Source: DAOVRD01 sp964521715 (GTDB lineage Bacteria; Planctomycetota; Brocadiia; SM23-32). From it: a DNA stretch of 64,000 nt. The translations under genes were made by a program, and so were the position numbers. Positions 33,785 to 44,832 of this stretch are shown one piece after another (position 1 is the first letter of the stretch; each line of letters begins with the position of its first letter). The notes beneath the pieces are model-generated. The model searched no databases. It was not told the origin of the DNA and saw only the letters and a list, made by a program, of their open reading frames with translations. The stretch lies in the NCBI GenBank assembly GCA_964521715.1, contig CAZFSS010000008.1, positions 62,001 through 126,000 on the forward strand. Direction: 5' to 3'.

Positions 33785-34279
33785 TCATTCAAGCAGGCCC
33801 ATCAGGACAAGCTGGGCTTCCTGGCGGACGTTCAGCTCCTTGCGGAGGGCGTCCCTGGCTTCTGCAAGCTGCTTTGCGGTCTTCTCACGGGCGGCTCGCA
33901 GCGCGTCCAGCTTGCCCTTGATCTGCTCGGGCGCGGCCTGCGCATCCTGCAACAAGGTCTGAAGGTCCGCCGTCGCCTGCTCAAGGTCGGTCAACTTCTC
34001 CTCCGCGCCGGGGGCAGCGCGCCGCTGCGTGCCAAACCCCATGCCGCCTCTCATCTGGCGCCAGAGTGTGTAGACGTCCGAGACCTTCGGCTCCAGCTTC
34101 GTCCAGTCCTCACCGCTGACGGCGAGGGCCTCCTGCACCCGGGTCATGTAACGCTGACGCATCTGCTCGGGGTCGTACCCGGCACGCTCGCCCTGCTGGG
34201 CGAGTGCACTGCCGATCCAAAGGCCGCCTGCAACGACTGCCATCAGAACCAACACGCCTACCTTGATCCGTCGGGACAT
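33785..34279 (-). CDS. Small exported helical protein of unknown function
   Basis: 164 residues from ATG at 34279, chosen over an upstream GTG because AGAGGAGG stands nine bases before it. Signal peptide about 1-28 (VGVLVLMAVVAGGLWIGSALAQ). The mature part is almost wholly alpha-helical: a Gln/Arg-rich segment with YDPEQMRQRYMTRVQEAL, then a heptad-rich coiled coil (about 90-160, TDLEQATADLQTLLQDAQ). Small secreted coiled-coil proteins of this kind are common in planctomycete-like genomes, sometimes compared with Spy/CpxP chaperones, but no LTxxQ motif is present. It lies upstream of the ECF sigma gene with a 160-base gap that contains a 7-bp hairpin (33678-33700). Confidence 0.75.
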   Translation of the reverse strand: MSRRIKVGVLVLMAVVAGGLWIGSALAQQGERAGYDPEQMRQRYMTRVQEALAVSGEDWTKLEPKVSDVYTLWRQMRGGMGFGTQRRAAPGAEEKLTDLEQATADLQTLLQDAQAAPEQIKGKLDALRAAREKTAKQLAEARDALRKELNVRQEAQLVLMGLLE

Positions 34280-34924
34280 GAGCCCCACCCTCCTCTAACG
34301 ACGTCAGGTCCAACCAGTCTCCTTCAACGTCATGATCCGTCCACGGGCGCGTCGGACTCATTCGCGCCCCTGCGGCCGTGGCGATGCCATCGGCCATGCT
34401 GCGTCCGCTTCCCCGTCGCTTCGCCGCAGCTGCATCGGCGGCCCGCGATCGGGACCTGCCCGGTTCGCCCCTTTGCATGTCAGGACGGCTTCCACCGCCG
34501 CTCCCGTAGCTCGAGCAGCCAAAGGACTGCAATCACGTCATCATAGAACCGGCGCCCCCGTCTGCGCAAGGCCATTGCCGCCCAGCCGATCGCGCACGGC
34601 CCCTCAAGTACGCCCCGCGCCGCCCCGCGCGCCAAACGCTGAGCTATCTGCGTTGTTGCTTTAGTTCCCGCGACCCCGTGTTTTGTTCCATCGCGAGGAC
34701 GTGCTTCCGCCCTTTTGGCCTCGCCGAGGCATCCCTGTCCCGATCAGCGCTCGGTGCCCTCCGCGCTTCTCTCCCGGTCAGTCGCGGCGTTGCAGCACGC
34801 CAGAGGCGCTGCCCGTCCATCCCATGTTCCATTGCGGGCCGGGCGGTCGCACGCCCTGGAGAAGCCCGCAAGGTCAAGGCTCCCATTGATACGCACTGAC
34901 TTCCTCTGGTAAGGTCTTTCCACC
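34280..34924. other. Non-coding gap between divergent genes
   Basis: About 640 bases without a credible gene: open frames here are short, Arg/Pro-rich and lack ribosome-binding sites. It should contain the promoter of the small exported protein (minus) and that of the aldo/keto reductase (plus, listed separately). Nothing else stands out. Confidence 0.5.
34886..34915 (+). promoter_or_regulatory. Possible sigma-70 promoter for the aldo/keto reductase
   Basis: TTGATA (34886-34891), an 18-base spacer and TAAGGT (34910-34915). The -10 ends nine bases before the ATG at 34925, so the leader would be very short or absent; this lowers confidence. Confidence 0.3.
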
Positions 34925-36175
34925 ATGTTCGGGAGAAGGCGCTTCCTGAAGCTGTCGGCGGCAGTCGGCCTGAGCGGGCTGTCTTCGGAGGTCCTGGGGA
35001 TGATAACGTCGGATTACCAGGAGCCGCCGGTCACGGCGGAGCTGCGGCGCAAGGCTCTCGAGGGCCGGCTCCCGCGGCGCCCCCTCGGCAAGACCGGCGT
35101 GGAACTCACCATACTGGGCTTCGGAGGCTTCCACCTGCTGGAGGTCTCGGAACGCCAAGCCGAGGGGCTCCTCAACCTCTACCTGGACGCCGGCGGCAAC
35201 TTCATCGAGACCGCCATCGCGTACGGCGACGGGGACTCGGAGCGCAAGATAGGCCGCGTGATGAGGGGGCGACGCGACGAGTGTTTCCTCAGCACGAAGT
35301 CCTACAGCAGGGACCGCAACGGAGCCGCTCAGAGCATCGACCAGAGCCTGCGGAACCTGAACACCGATCACGTGGACAACCTGTTCATCCACTGCGTCAG
35401 CACGGACGAGGAGTTGGACAGGATCATGTCGGACGACGGCGCGCTGCGGGCGGCCGAAGAGGCCCGGGACGCCGGCAAGGTACGCTTCATCTCCATGACG
35501 AGCCACTTCCCTCCCGTGCTGCTGAGGGCCATCAAGGCCTACCCATTCGAGGCTGTCATGGAGTACATCAATTATTACGATTACTTCAACTTCCCGATGA
35601 TCTACGACGAGATCATCCCGGCGTGCGTCGAACGCGGCGTCGGCGTGATCTGCATGAAGCCCCTGGCCGACGGGCTGCTCTACCGCCCCGAGTCGGCAGC
35701 AAGGGCGTTCCGGTGGGTCTGGAGCATGGACGACGTGACGTCCGTAGCGACCGGCAACAACACCACGTATCAGTTGCTCTCGAACCTGGCGCTGGCCAAG
35801 AGCCACCGGCCGATAACGGAGCAGGAGAAGGAGAAGCTCTACCTCGAGGCGCCCGAACTGGCCAACTACGTCTGCCGACGTTGCGGCAAGTGCATGCCGA
35901 ATCAGGCGGGGCTGGACATACCCGGGATCTTCCGCCTGGAGGGATACTTCGACCGGCAGATGATGCCCGGCCCCGTGATGACGCTGCCGGACATGGACCT
36001 GCGCGAGGGCCTGAACGGCTGGTTCAGCAACCGCGACTACGCGCGCGCCGCATACGCCGCCATGCCGGACAAAGTGACGGACCAGACCGACTGCTCCGAC
36101 GTGGAGCCGCTCTGCCCGTACGGCCTGCCCATAGCGGCCAAGCTCAAGTGGGCCGCGCAGAAGCTTTCCGCCTAA
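34925..36175 (+). CDS. TAT-exported aldo/keto reductase with ferredoxin-like [4Fe-4S] motif
   Basis: 416 residues. The N-terminus GRRRFLKLSAAVGLSG is a twin-arginine signal, fitting export of a folded cofactor protein. The AKR barrel spans about 50-300: Tyr100 in ETAIAYGDGDSE, Lys125 in LSTKSY and His156 in NLFIHCV are the catalytic positions, but the usual Asp of the tetrad (DTAxxY) is Glu95. A cysteine cluster C317-x2-C320-x2-C323 (YVCRRCGKCMPNQ) plus two more cysteines near the end (DCSDVEPLCPYGLPI) suggests a [4Fe-4S] centre, as in the YdjL/putative-oxidoreductase branch common in planctomycetes. Substrate unknown. The 3' end overlaps the converging isomerase gene by four bases. Confidence 0.88.
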   Translation: MFGRRRFLKLSAAVGLSGLSSEVLGMITSDYQEPPVTAELRRKALEGRLPRRPLGKTGVELTILGFGGFHLLEVSERQAEGLLNLYLDAGGNFIETAIAYGDGDSERKIGRVMRGRRDECFLSTKSYSRDRNGAAQSIDQSLRNLNTDHVDNLFIHCVSTDEELDRIMSDDGALRAAEEARDAGKVRFISMTSHFPPVLLRAIKAYPFEAVMEYINYYDYFNFPMIYDEIIPACVERGVGVICMKPLADGLLYRPESAARAFRWVWSMDDVTSVATGNNTTYQLLSNLALAKSHRPITEQEKEKLYLEAPELANYVCRRCGKCMPNQAGLDIPGIFRLEGYFDRQMMPGPVMTLPDMDLREGLNGWFSNRDYARAAYAAMPDKVTDQTDCSDVEPLCPYGLPIAAKLKWAAQKLSA

Positions 36176-37119
36176 CCGGACCGACCGCCGCGCCCGGGCC
36201 GTGACGCCTGCTTAATGAGCCGCAACATGTACTCGGCGGCCATCCGGCTCTGCTCATCCACCTTCTCAATGCCGGCGGGATCGTGCCTGTCGTCGAGGCA
36301 CGGATGGCAGAACTCGTAGCAGATGTAGCCGCCGTAGCCGATCTCCTTCAGGGCCTTGACGAACGCGGGGTAGGCCACGTCCTCGTTGAGCTGCGCCCGC
36401 CCGCGCTCGTCTCTGTGAAACTCGCCGCCGAAGTGCGAATGGACCTGTAGATCGCCCGTGTCCCGGACGGCCTGCGCCACGTATTCGGCGTCGCCGGCGC
36501 GAGGCCTCAGCAGGGGACAGTCCAGGCAAGCCTTCAGCGCCGGTGAGTCCACCTCCCGGATGAAGGCCAGCATGTCCGTATGCCGCTCGATGATGGGCGC
36601 GTGGTTCTGAAGGGCCAGCACGACGCCGGCATCCTCCGCAAAGCGGGCCGCCTCGCTCAGCGTCTCGCGCACGAAACGCCACCTCTCCAGGCTCGTCGCG
36701 TCCGGATGGTGCGTCTGGACGTATCGGCGGGCCATGTCGTAAGTGCCGATGCCGTCCCGCACCGTGACGCCGGGCCAGGCGGCGAACACCCGGAGGATCT
36801 TCGCGCCCAGGGCCCGCGTCAGCTCGATCTGTCCCTTGACGAAGTACAGCTCCGTCTCGTGCCGCTCCAGCACGGGCGAGCTAAAGTCGTTGTACGAGGC
36901 GCACGCGGCCAGGTCCACGCCTTGCCGGTCGAGTTCCTTCCTGATCCGCTCGCAGCCTCTCTCGTCCAGGTCGACGGGGCTGGCGTGAGGACGCTTCAGG
37001 CCCAGCTCCAGGCCCTGGAAGCCCAGGTCCTTCGTCTTGGAGATGAGTTCTTCGATGCTAAGAGGCGGTCCGAGGTACCACAGCCCGCTGTAGGTGACGG
37101 AGTAGAGTCCCAGTTTCAT
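36172..37119 (-). CDS. Sugar phosphate isomerase/epimerase (xylose-isomerase-like TIM barrel)
   Basis: 315 residues from ATG at 37119 with AAGGAGG about nine bases upstream; an upstream extension of 86 residues is Arg/Gly-rich and not believed. AP-endonuclease-2/xylose-isomerase-like barrel: MKLGLYSVTYSG, GFQGLELGLKRPHAS, ALQNHAPIIE, KACLDCPLL, VHSHFGGEFHRDE and YICYEFCHPC. The metal-ligand acidic and His residues seen in such isomerases (Glu in the first strand, Asp in CLDC, His in HSHFG, Glu in YEFCHP) are kept. It probably interconverts keto-sugars or inositol-type compounds. It converges on the aldo/keto reductase with a four-base overlap, perhaps an antisense-sensitive arrangement. Confidence 0.85.
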   Translation of the reverse strand: MKLGLYSVTYSGLWYLGPPLSIEELISKTKDLGFQGLELGLKRPHASPVDLDERGCERIRKELDRQGVDLAACASYNDFSSPVLERHETELYFVKGQIELTRALGAKILRVFAAWPGVTVRDGIGTYDMARRYVQTHHPDATSLERWRFVRETLSEAARFAEDAGVVLALQNHAPIIERHTDMLAFIREVDSPALKACLDCPLLRPRAGDAEYVAQAVRDTGDLQVHSHFGGEFHRDERGRAQLNEDVAYPAFVKALKEIGYGGYICYEFCHPCLDDRHDPAGIEKVDEQSRMAAEYMLRLIKQASRPGRGGRSG

Positions 37120-37259
37120 GCCGCAATCCCTCCTTCCAGCCATGGGGGCTCCGGGAAAGCCGTCGCGCCAGCCCGGCGACCACCGATGGTAACGGCGCAG
37201 CCTGCCCGGCACAACTGCACGTGGGCCAGGCCCCGCGGCCCTCCGGCAGCCACTTACCT

Positions 37260-37288
37260 TTGACACCGCACGGCGGCCCATGTAGGCT
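37260..37288 (+). promoter_or_regulatory. Probable sigma-70 promoter for the membrane pyrophosphatase
   Basis: A perfect -35 TTGACA (37260-37265), a 17-base spacer and TAGGCT (37283-37288), giving a leader of about 110 bases before the ATG at 37404. Confidence 0.5.
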
Positions 37289-37403
37289 ATGGCGCTCGTC
37301 TCGGGGGAGCTCGATTCCAACGAGTCACGTCGGCAAGTAGAGCGCCGGACTCCCGCCCCGCGACACCTTTGGACCAAACCGAAGCCCGAAAGGAGAGCCC
37401 TAG

Positions 37404-39440
<2,037 letters not shown>

Positions 39441-39461
39441 CACACATAAGGAACCAGAAGC

Positions 39462-39509
39462 GCCTCCGCCCGGCCTCCCCGATGGAAGGCCGGCGGAGGC
39501 CGCTCTTTT
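39462..39509 (+). terminator. Intrinsic terminator after the pyrophosphatase gene
   Basis: GCCTCCGCC-CGGCCT pairs with AGGCCG-GCGGAGGC (about 14 bp, one bulge), followed by CGCTCTTTTG. The hairpin starts 22 bases after the stop codon. Confidence 0.75.
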
Positions 39510-39592
39510 GGCGGCCGGCACGGGGCTGGCGGCTCGCTGAACCGTACGCTAGAATGGGGCGTGCACGGCCCTCCAACCGGGAAGGCAGGCAC

Positions 39593-41470
39593 ATGAAACG
39601 AGTCGTCCTGATCGCTGCCCTGGCCCTGGGCTGGGCGTTCGCGGCCGCGCCGGCCGTCGCCGATGCGCAGGTCAACGTGGGCACGGACACGAGGGTCGAG
39701 CTCAGGGCCCCCACCCCCTCCGGAGCGCTCAGGGTGGCCATCCTGGGCGACCTGACCGGCGGGGATGAGTCCGGCCTGGCCGTGCTGGAGCAGGCCGTGG
39801 CCGAGCTCAACCTGCTGGAGCCGGACCTCGTCGTGCACATCGGTGACTTGGTGCCCGGCTACATCCGGGACATGAAACGGTGGGAGAGCGACATCCGGCG
39901 CGTCAAGGAAGCGCTCGACCGCCTCGAGCCGCCCTTCTTCCCCGTGGCCGGCAACCACGACGTCATCACGGGCACCGGCGATCCTGACGACCACCGCGCC
40001 GAGGAGCTCTACAAGCGCTACTTCGGGCCGCTCTACTACTCCTTCGACTGCGGGCCGGCTCACTTCATCTGCCTCTACACGGAGGAGAGCCTCCAGTCCG
40101 CTCCTCGATTCAGCGCGCGCCAGATCCAGTGGCTGCGCGACGACCTGGCCCGCAGCACGGCGCAGCACGTCTTCGTCTTCATGCACAAGCCCGTCTGGGA
40201 GTACCCGGACGCCGGCTGGGACCAGGTCCACGCGATCCTCAAGCAATACCCCGTGCGCGCCGTCTTTGCCGGACACTTCCACCACTACTACAAGTCCGAA
40301 GAACGCGACGGCATTCGGTACTACGCCATCGGCGTCACCGGAGGTCAGCTCTTCTCGCCCGAACTGGCCGGCGGCCTGGAGCACTACTGCCTGCTGCACG
40401 TCGACGGTGACGGCTTCAGACTCGCGCTCGTGAAGCCCGGCCACGTCTTACCCGACGACTACATCGAGGGGGGCGACTACAAGAACATGGAGTTGCTCCG
40501 GCAGCAGTCGATCGACCAGACGGGCGTGGCCGCGCCGATTCGCAGCCCGGAGCTCGGACCCGTCGACGAGCAGTTGGCCGTTCGGGTGGCGAACCCCCTT
40601 GACCGGCCCATCCGCGCCCTGGTGCGGGGCGTTGCGCCGGATCGGAGCTGGCGCTTCTCGCCCGAGGCGGTGCCGCTCCTCGTCCCGCCGAACGGCTCCA
40701 AGTTCGCCCGCCTCGGCGTTCGCGCCGAGGCTGCGGAACCGGGGCGCGTGGCCGTGCCCGAAGTGGAGGTCCAGTACGACTACGTGGACGCGAAGGGCCG
40801 CAACGTGGCCATCGCGCTCCCACGGCGAGTGCCGCTGATCCGCGCCGCGACGGCGCCGCTGGTCAAGGTCGCCGTCTCGCTCGACGGGCGCGCCGGCGAG
40901 GACGACTGGCGGAGCGCCCCGCTGCTCAGCACCGCCGTGTGGTACGCGAGCCCTTACGAGACGGGCGAGGCGGGCCCGGAGTTCCGCATCCTGGCTACCG
41001 CCGCGGGCGTCTACTTCTTTGCCGACTCGCCCGACGCGCAGGTCTCAGACTTCCGGGGAGCCCGCATCCTGAGCGATGCAGTCTTTCTCGGCGCATTCGC
41101 CGCCCCGAAGGAAGCCGACGCACCGCCGCTCTCAGAAGTGCCTGTCGTGATCGTCTTCCCCTTCGCGCCGGACGGCGCACAGCAGGCCATGCGGGCCTTC
41201 TGGGACGCCAGCCAGCCCGTCGGGCTCGAAGCCCCCGGAGTGCACGTGGCGGCCGTCGTCAAACCCGGCGGCAAGGGATGGACCTGCGAGGGGTTCGTCC
41301 CGTGGGATGTCCTGCTTGCGGACGGTCCCGAACCCGATCAGGAGGTGTACTTCAACATCGGCGCCTGGGACAACGACGGCGACTACTTCAGCGAACTGCA
41401 TTCCTGGGCGCCGACCGAGGACGTGACCCAGTGGGGGCGGCTGCTGCTGGAAGCTCCAGCGAAGGAATGA
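39593..41470 (+). CDS. Secreted metallophosphoesterase with C-terminal CBM9/DOMON-like domain
   Basis: 625 residues from ATG at 39593 (GAAGG upstream). Signal peptide about 1-25. Residues 45-290 are a calcineurin-like phosphoesterase: HIGDLVPG, VAGNHDV, FMHKPVW and FAGHFHHYY are present. Motif I, normally GDxH, reads ILGDLTGGD here, so the first His ligand is missing and the metal site may hold fewer ligands. A middle beta-rich domain (about 320-420) is followed by a CBM9/DOMON-like module (about 420-620: DGRAGEDDWRSAPLL, FRILATAAGVYFFAD, GKGWTCEGFVPWDVL, YFNIGAWDNDGDY). The combination suggests dephosphorylation of surface or extracellular phospho-substrates bound through sugars. PIG-L and racemase genes follow on the same strand. 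Confidence 0.87.
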   Translation: MKRVVLIAALALGWAFAAAPAVADAQVNVGTDTRVELRAPTPSGALRVAILGDLTGGDESGLAVLEQAVAELNLLEPDLVVHIGDLVPGYIRDMKRWESDIRRVKEALDRLEPPFFPVAGNHDVITGTGDPDDHRAEELYKRYFGPLYYSFDCGPAHFICLYTEESLQSAPRFSARQIQWLRDDLARSTAQHVFVFMHKPVWEYPDAGWDQVHAILKQYPVRAVFAGHFHHYYKSEERDGIRYYAIGVTGGQLFSPELAGGLEHYCLLHVDGDGFRLALVKPGHVLPDDYIEGGDYKNMELLRQQSIDQTGVAAPIRSPELGPVDEQLAVRVANPLDRPIRALVRGVAPDRSWRFSPEAVPLLVPPNGSKFARLGVRAEAAEPGRVAVPEVEVQYDYVDAKGRNVAIALPRRVPLIRAATAPLVKVAVSLDGRAGEDDWRSAPLLSTAVWYASPYETGEAGPEFRILATAAGVYFFADSPDAQVSDFRGARILSDAVFLGAFAAPKEADAPPLSEVPVVIVFPFAPDGAQQAMRAFWDASQPVGLEAPGVHVAAVVKPGGKGWTCEGFVPWDVLLADGPEPDQEVYFNIGAWDNDGDYFSELHSWAPTEDVTQWGRLLLEAPAKE

Positions 41471-41531
41471 GCTGCGCCGCCGCGGCTTCCAGGCACTCGC
41501 CACTCGCACCGCAACGAAGGAGGGAACGGAC

Positions 41532-42332
41532 GTGAGGCTGATGTTCATCGGGGCGCATCCCGACGACGGCGATGGCCGCGTGGGAGGGCTCGCGGCCCGC
41601 TACGTCGAGCGCGGCGGCCAGGCGATGCTTGTCTCCGTGACGAACGGCAATGCCGGCCATCAGGAGATGGCGCCGGACGAGCTGGCTGCCAGGCGCAGGC
41701 AGGAGGCCCGCAAGGCCGGCGAAGTCATCGGGGCCGAGTACCTCGTTCTGGATCACAATGACGGGAGGCTCACGCCCACGGTCGAGGTCCGGGAGGAGCT
41801 GATCGCCCTCATCCGCCGGTTCGAGCCCGATCTGCTCATCGGGCTCAGGCCGTTCGACTACCATGCGGACCACCGCGCGGCCGGCCAACTGGTCGTGGAC
41901 GCCTCCTACCTGCTGACCGTGCCGCTGGTCCGCCCGGACGTGCCGGCGTTGAGGCAGATGCCCGTCATCTGCTACACCTACGACCGATTCCAGAGGCCCT
42001 ATCCCTTCCGGTGCGACGTCGCCGTCGGCGTCGACGAGTACGAGGACAAGAAGCTGCACATGCTGGCCTGCCATGAGAGTCAGTTCTTCGAGTGGCTGCC
42101 GTACAACGGCGGATACCTGGACGAGGTGCCGCAGGACAGGGACGAACGCCTGGCGTGGCTGCGCGAACGGAGGCTCGGCTCCTCGCGCATTGCGGATCAG
42201 TTCCGCGACAAGCTCGTCGAGCGCTACGGGGCGAAGGCCGGGCGGCAGATACGGCAGGCGGAGGTGTTCGAGATCTGCGAGTACGGCCGGCAGCCGCGCG
42301 CCGACGAGCTGGATGAACTTTTCCCCCGCTGA
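41532..42332 (+). CDS. PIG-L/LmbE-family deacetylase
   Basis: 266 residues from GTG at 41532; AAGGAGG eight bases upstream decides this over the ATG at 41541. Zinc-binding AHPDD (residues 8-12) and the later DYHADHRAAG histidine motif are intact. Family members remove N-acetyl groups from GlcNAc-type sugars or glycolipids. The sequence does not say which substrate. It follows the phosphoesterase by 61 bases and precedes the racemase by 41, so it may share their transcript. The C-terminal 80 residues (ACHESQFFEWLPY onward) match the usual length and end of the family. Confidence 0.92.
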   Translation: MRLMFIGAHPDDGDGRVGGLAARYVERGGQAMLVSVTNGNAGHQEMAPDELAARRRQEARKAGEVIGAEYLVLDHNDGRLTPTVEVREELIALIRRFEPDLLIGLRPFDYHADHRAAGQLVVDASYLLTVPLVRPDVPALRQMPVICYTYDRFQRPYPFRCDVAVGVDEYEDKKLHMLACHESQFFEWLPYNGGYLDEVPQDRDERLAWLRERRLGSSRIADQFRDKLVERYGAKAGRQIRQAEVFEICEYGRQPRADELDELFPR

Positions 42333-42373
42333 CGGAGCCAACCGCCGTGAGACGAAGCCAGGGAGCGCAAGCA

Positions 42374-43090
42374 GTGGCCGAACACATCGGAATCGTTGCA
42401 TGCAGCGCGGAAGGCGCCGCCCTCTGCTATCGGACGATCTGCGCGGAGGCGCCTCGCCTCATGGGCCGGCACTGTCATCCCGAGATCACGATGCACGCGC
42501 ATCCCCTCTCGCAGTACATGGTCCACATCCGCGCGGGGGACTGGGAGGCCATCGCGGAACTGATGCTCTCTTCCGCGCGCAAGGTCGCCGGTGCAGGGGC
42601 GGCCTTCGCCGTCTGCCCGGACAACACCATCCACGAGGCGTTCGACCTCGCCGTTGAGCGCTCGCCGATCCCGTGGCTCCACATCGCGCGCGTCGTGGCG
42701 GCGGAAGCCGTCCGCAGGGGATTCGCGCGTCTCGGCGTGCTGGGCACGCGCTGTCTGACCGAAGGGCCCGTTTATCCCAGTGCGCTCGAGCCCGCCGGCA
42801 TCGAGGTCCTCATCCCGGACGAAGGCGATCGGGAACGGATCAACTCCATCATCTTCAACGAGCTGGTCAACGGGGTGTTCAGCGAGGAGTCGCGGCTATA
42901 TCTCGGCCGGGTGATGCAGGGGCTCAAAGAGCGCGGCGCGGACGCGGCGGTGCTGGGCTGCACGGAGATACCGTTGATCGTCAGGCCTGAGGACGCGCCC
43001 CTGCCCGTCCTCGATTCGACCAGGCTGCTGGCGCGGGCTGCGCTCCGGCGTTCGCTGGGGACTGAGAAGCCAGGGAGTTCTTCCCGCTGA
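42374..43090 (+). CDS. Aspartate/glutamate racemase family protein
   Basis: 238 residues from GTG at 42374 (AGGGAG eight bases upstream, and the family start IGIVACSAEG follows at once); a GTG at 42347 would add nine residues without a ribosome-binding site. The two catalytic cysteines are Cys81 in FAVCPDNTIHE and Cys196 in VLGCTEIPLI, so it should be an active PLP-independent racemase or a related isomerase. It could supply D-glutamate or D-aspartate for peptidoglycan, but it is not MurI-like in its neighbours and the specificity is open. It ends 12 bases before the converging GHMP kinase. Confidence 0.88.
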   Translation: MAEHIGIVACSAEGAALCYRTICAEAPRLMGRHCHPEITMHAHPLSQYMVHIRAGDWEAIAELMLSSARKVAGAGAAFAVCPDNTIHEAFDLAVERSPIPWLHIARVVAAEAVRRGFARLGVLGTRCLTEGPVYPSALEPAGIEVLIPDEGDRERINSIIFNELVNGVFSEESRLYLGRVMQGLKERGADAAVLGCTEIPLIVRPEDAPLPVLDSTRLLARAALRRSLGTEKPGSSSR

Positions 43091-43102
43091 CCGGCTCCCC
43101 CC

Positions 43103-44110
43103 TTACCTGTCGTTCGGCGCGACCTCGGGCAGGATGAACTCGTAGCCGCCTTGTTCCATCGCATGGCGCAATCGCTCGAGCATCGCGGCGTCCTTGAACG
43201 TGCCGATCACCGCGCCGCCCGACCCGCAGAACTTGGACGAGGCGCCAACGGCGCGCGCCGTCTCGATCATCTTGCGGTCTTCGTCCCGGATGACGAAGAT
43301 CTCGGAGCGCAGGTCGAAGTTCCGGTTCAGCACCTTCGCCAGGCCGTCGCGATCCCCGCTCTGGAGCAGCTCGCGCGCCGAATCCGCCAGAGACGCGATC
43401 TCCCGCATGGTCTTCACGACCTTCTGGTCGCCCAGGTCGTACCGCTCACGCACGCGCAGGTGCGCAGTAGAGCTTTCCTGCCCCATGTCCTTGCGGTAGG
43501 CAAGGTAGACGGGCGGCAGCGTGGCGGGATCGAGCTGCTCGTAGCGCCCGTGCCCGTTGCGGGCCATGTAGTCCTTGTCGAAGTCCATGTAGACGACGCC
43601 GCCGTATGCCTGGACGACGCGGTCCTGAAGGCCGGCCGTCAGCCCCAGCTCCCGCGTCTCGGCCTGGAGCACGACGCCGGGCAGGATCTGGTCCGGTATC
43701 TGAACGCCGTAGAAGGCCATCAGCGCACGCATGACGGCCGTCACGATGGCGCTCGAACCGCCCAGGCCGACCTGGCGCGGGATGCTGGTGCTGTACTGGA
43801 TCGTGAAGTTGCAGTCCGGCAGTTCGATGCCGGCCCCCGCACAGTAATCCGCGAAGCTCTTCGTGGCCGCCTTGAGCAGGCGTATTCCCCCATAGTAGCC
43901 GCTGCGCCGGACGTCCTGCAGCAGCTGGTTCAAGCTCCCAAAGACGGCGTGGTCGTGCGCGCTGGGCTTCAGCTCCAGTTCGGGACTCTCGTACAGGAGG
44001 ACCTCCGCGCAGTAGTCGCCGATCGTGAAAGCGATAGTCTTGCCGTTGTACCCGTCGGAGGGATTGCCGACAAACCCGACACGGGCGTAAGAGCGCTTCC
44101 TGACGATCAT
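43103..44110 (-). CDS. GHMP-family sugar kinase (glucuronokinase-like)
   Basis: 335 residues from ATG at 44110 (MIVRKRSYARVGFVGNPSDG); 115 extra codons upstream look non-coding. GHMP motifs: VGFVGNPSDGYNGKTIA (motif 1), IPRQVGLGGSSA (motif 2, ATP loop, residues 110-121) and CGSGGAVIGTF (motif 3). The N-terminal GNPSD and the ELELKPSAHDH block resemble plant-type glucuronokinase and related bacterial sugar 1-kinases rather than galactokinase or homoserine kinase. It phosphorylates a sugar with ATP; the exact sugar is inferred only at class level. It is transcribed toward the racemase gene, and no nucleotide-sugar pyrophosphorylase is near. Confidence 0.87.
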   Translation of the reverse strand: MIVRKRSYARVGFVGNPSDGYNGKTIAFTIGDYCAEVLLYESPELELKPSAHDHAVFGSLNQLLQDVRRSGYYGGIRLLKAATKSFADYCAGAGIELPDCNFTIQYSTSIPRQVGLGGSSAIVTAVMRALMAFYGVQIPDQILPGVVLQAETRELGLTAGLQDRVVQAYGGVVYMDFDKDYMARNGHGRYEQLDPATLPPVYLAYRKDMGQESSTAHLRVRERYDLGDQKVVKTMREIASLADSARELLQSGDRDGLAKVLNRNFDLRSEIFVIRDEDRKMIETARAVGASSKFCGSGGAVIGTFKDAAMLERLRHAMEQGGYEFILPEVAPNDR

Positions 44111-44228
44111 GTGTAACCTCGCGCTGACGCCGCAGGACCCCCGCCACTCCGTACGCCGAGCGACCCCGTCATTATGGCCGTCGCACAGGGCCGGATCAAG
44201 CAGAACGCGTCCGCGCCGTCCTGTCCCT

Positions 44229-44786
44229 CTACAGAATGTGCTCCAGCAGGATCTTGACGCCGATCGCGCACAGGATGACGCCGCCGCACAGCTCGGCCCA
44301 TTTCCCCAGGCGGCGGCCGATCCGGTCGCCCATATGCATGCCGCCGGCGCAGAGCGCGCCGGTAACCAGCCCGATGACGGCCGCGGGAGTCCATATCGCC
44401 ACTCCCAGCATGGCCAGGCTGATCCCGACGGCGAGGGCATCGATGCTGGTAGCAACGGACAGCGCGATCAGCCTGGCCCCACGGCTCGGCTCGCGCGGCT
44501 CGCCCGTCTCGAAGCCGAAGAACGTGCCCGCCACCATCTTCAGGCCGATTGCCGTCAGGAGCCCGAAGGCCACCCAGTGATCGACGCCCTGGATGAGAGC
44601 CCGAAGCGACACGCCCGCCAGCCAGCCAACCACGGGCATGATCGCCTGGAACGCGCCGAAGTGGAGGCAGACGCGGAGCGTGTGGCCGGGCGTGACCTTG
44701 CGGAGGGCCACCCCCTCGGCGACCGAGACCGTGAAGGCGTCCATCGCCAGCCCGACGGCGATGAGAAGCACCTGTACAAGGCTCAT
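44229..44786 (-). CDS. mntP: Manganese efflux protein MntP
   Basis: 185 residues, six membrane segments, start ATG at 44786 with GGAGAGG four bases upstream; the longer frame would run into the hicA gene. The two family motifs are present: AMDAFTVSVAEG (Asp16) and ATSIDALAVGISLAM. It exports Mn2+. A yybP-ykoY-type manganese riboswitch often precedes mntP, but the 46 bases to hicA are too short for one, and the gene may be co-transcribed from the hicBA promoter. A membrane-bound ferritin gene lies divergently beyond hicBA, making this a small metal-homeostasis neighbourhood. Confidence 0.93.
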   Translation of the reverse strand: MSLVQVLLIAVGLAMDAFTVSVAEGVALRKVTPGHTLRVCLHFGAFQAIMPVVGWLAGVSLRALIQGVDHWVAFGLLTAIGLKMVAGTFFGFETGEPREPSRGARLIALSVATSIDALAVGISLAMLGVAIWTPAAVIGLVTGALCAGGMHMGDRIGRRLGKWAELCGGVILCAIGVKILLEHIL

Positions 44787-44832
44787 GGGGCCTCTCCGTC
44801 GGGGGCAGTCGGGACCGGCGAGCGGGCGGGGC

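Noticed and set aside
44786..44832. Manganese riboswitch before mntP
   Set aside because: Only 46 bases separate mntP from hicA, too few for the yybP-ykoY aptamer.
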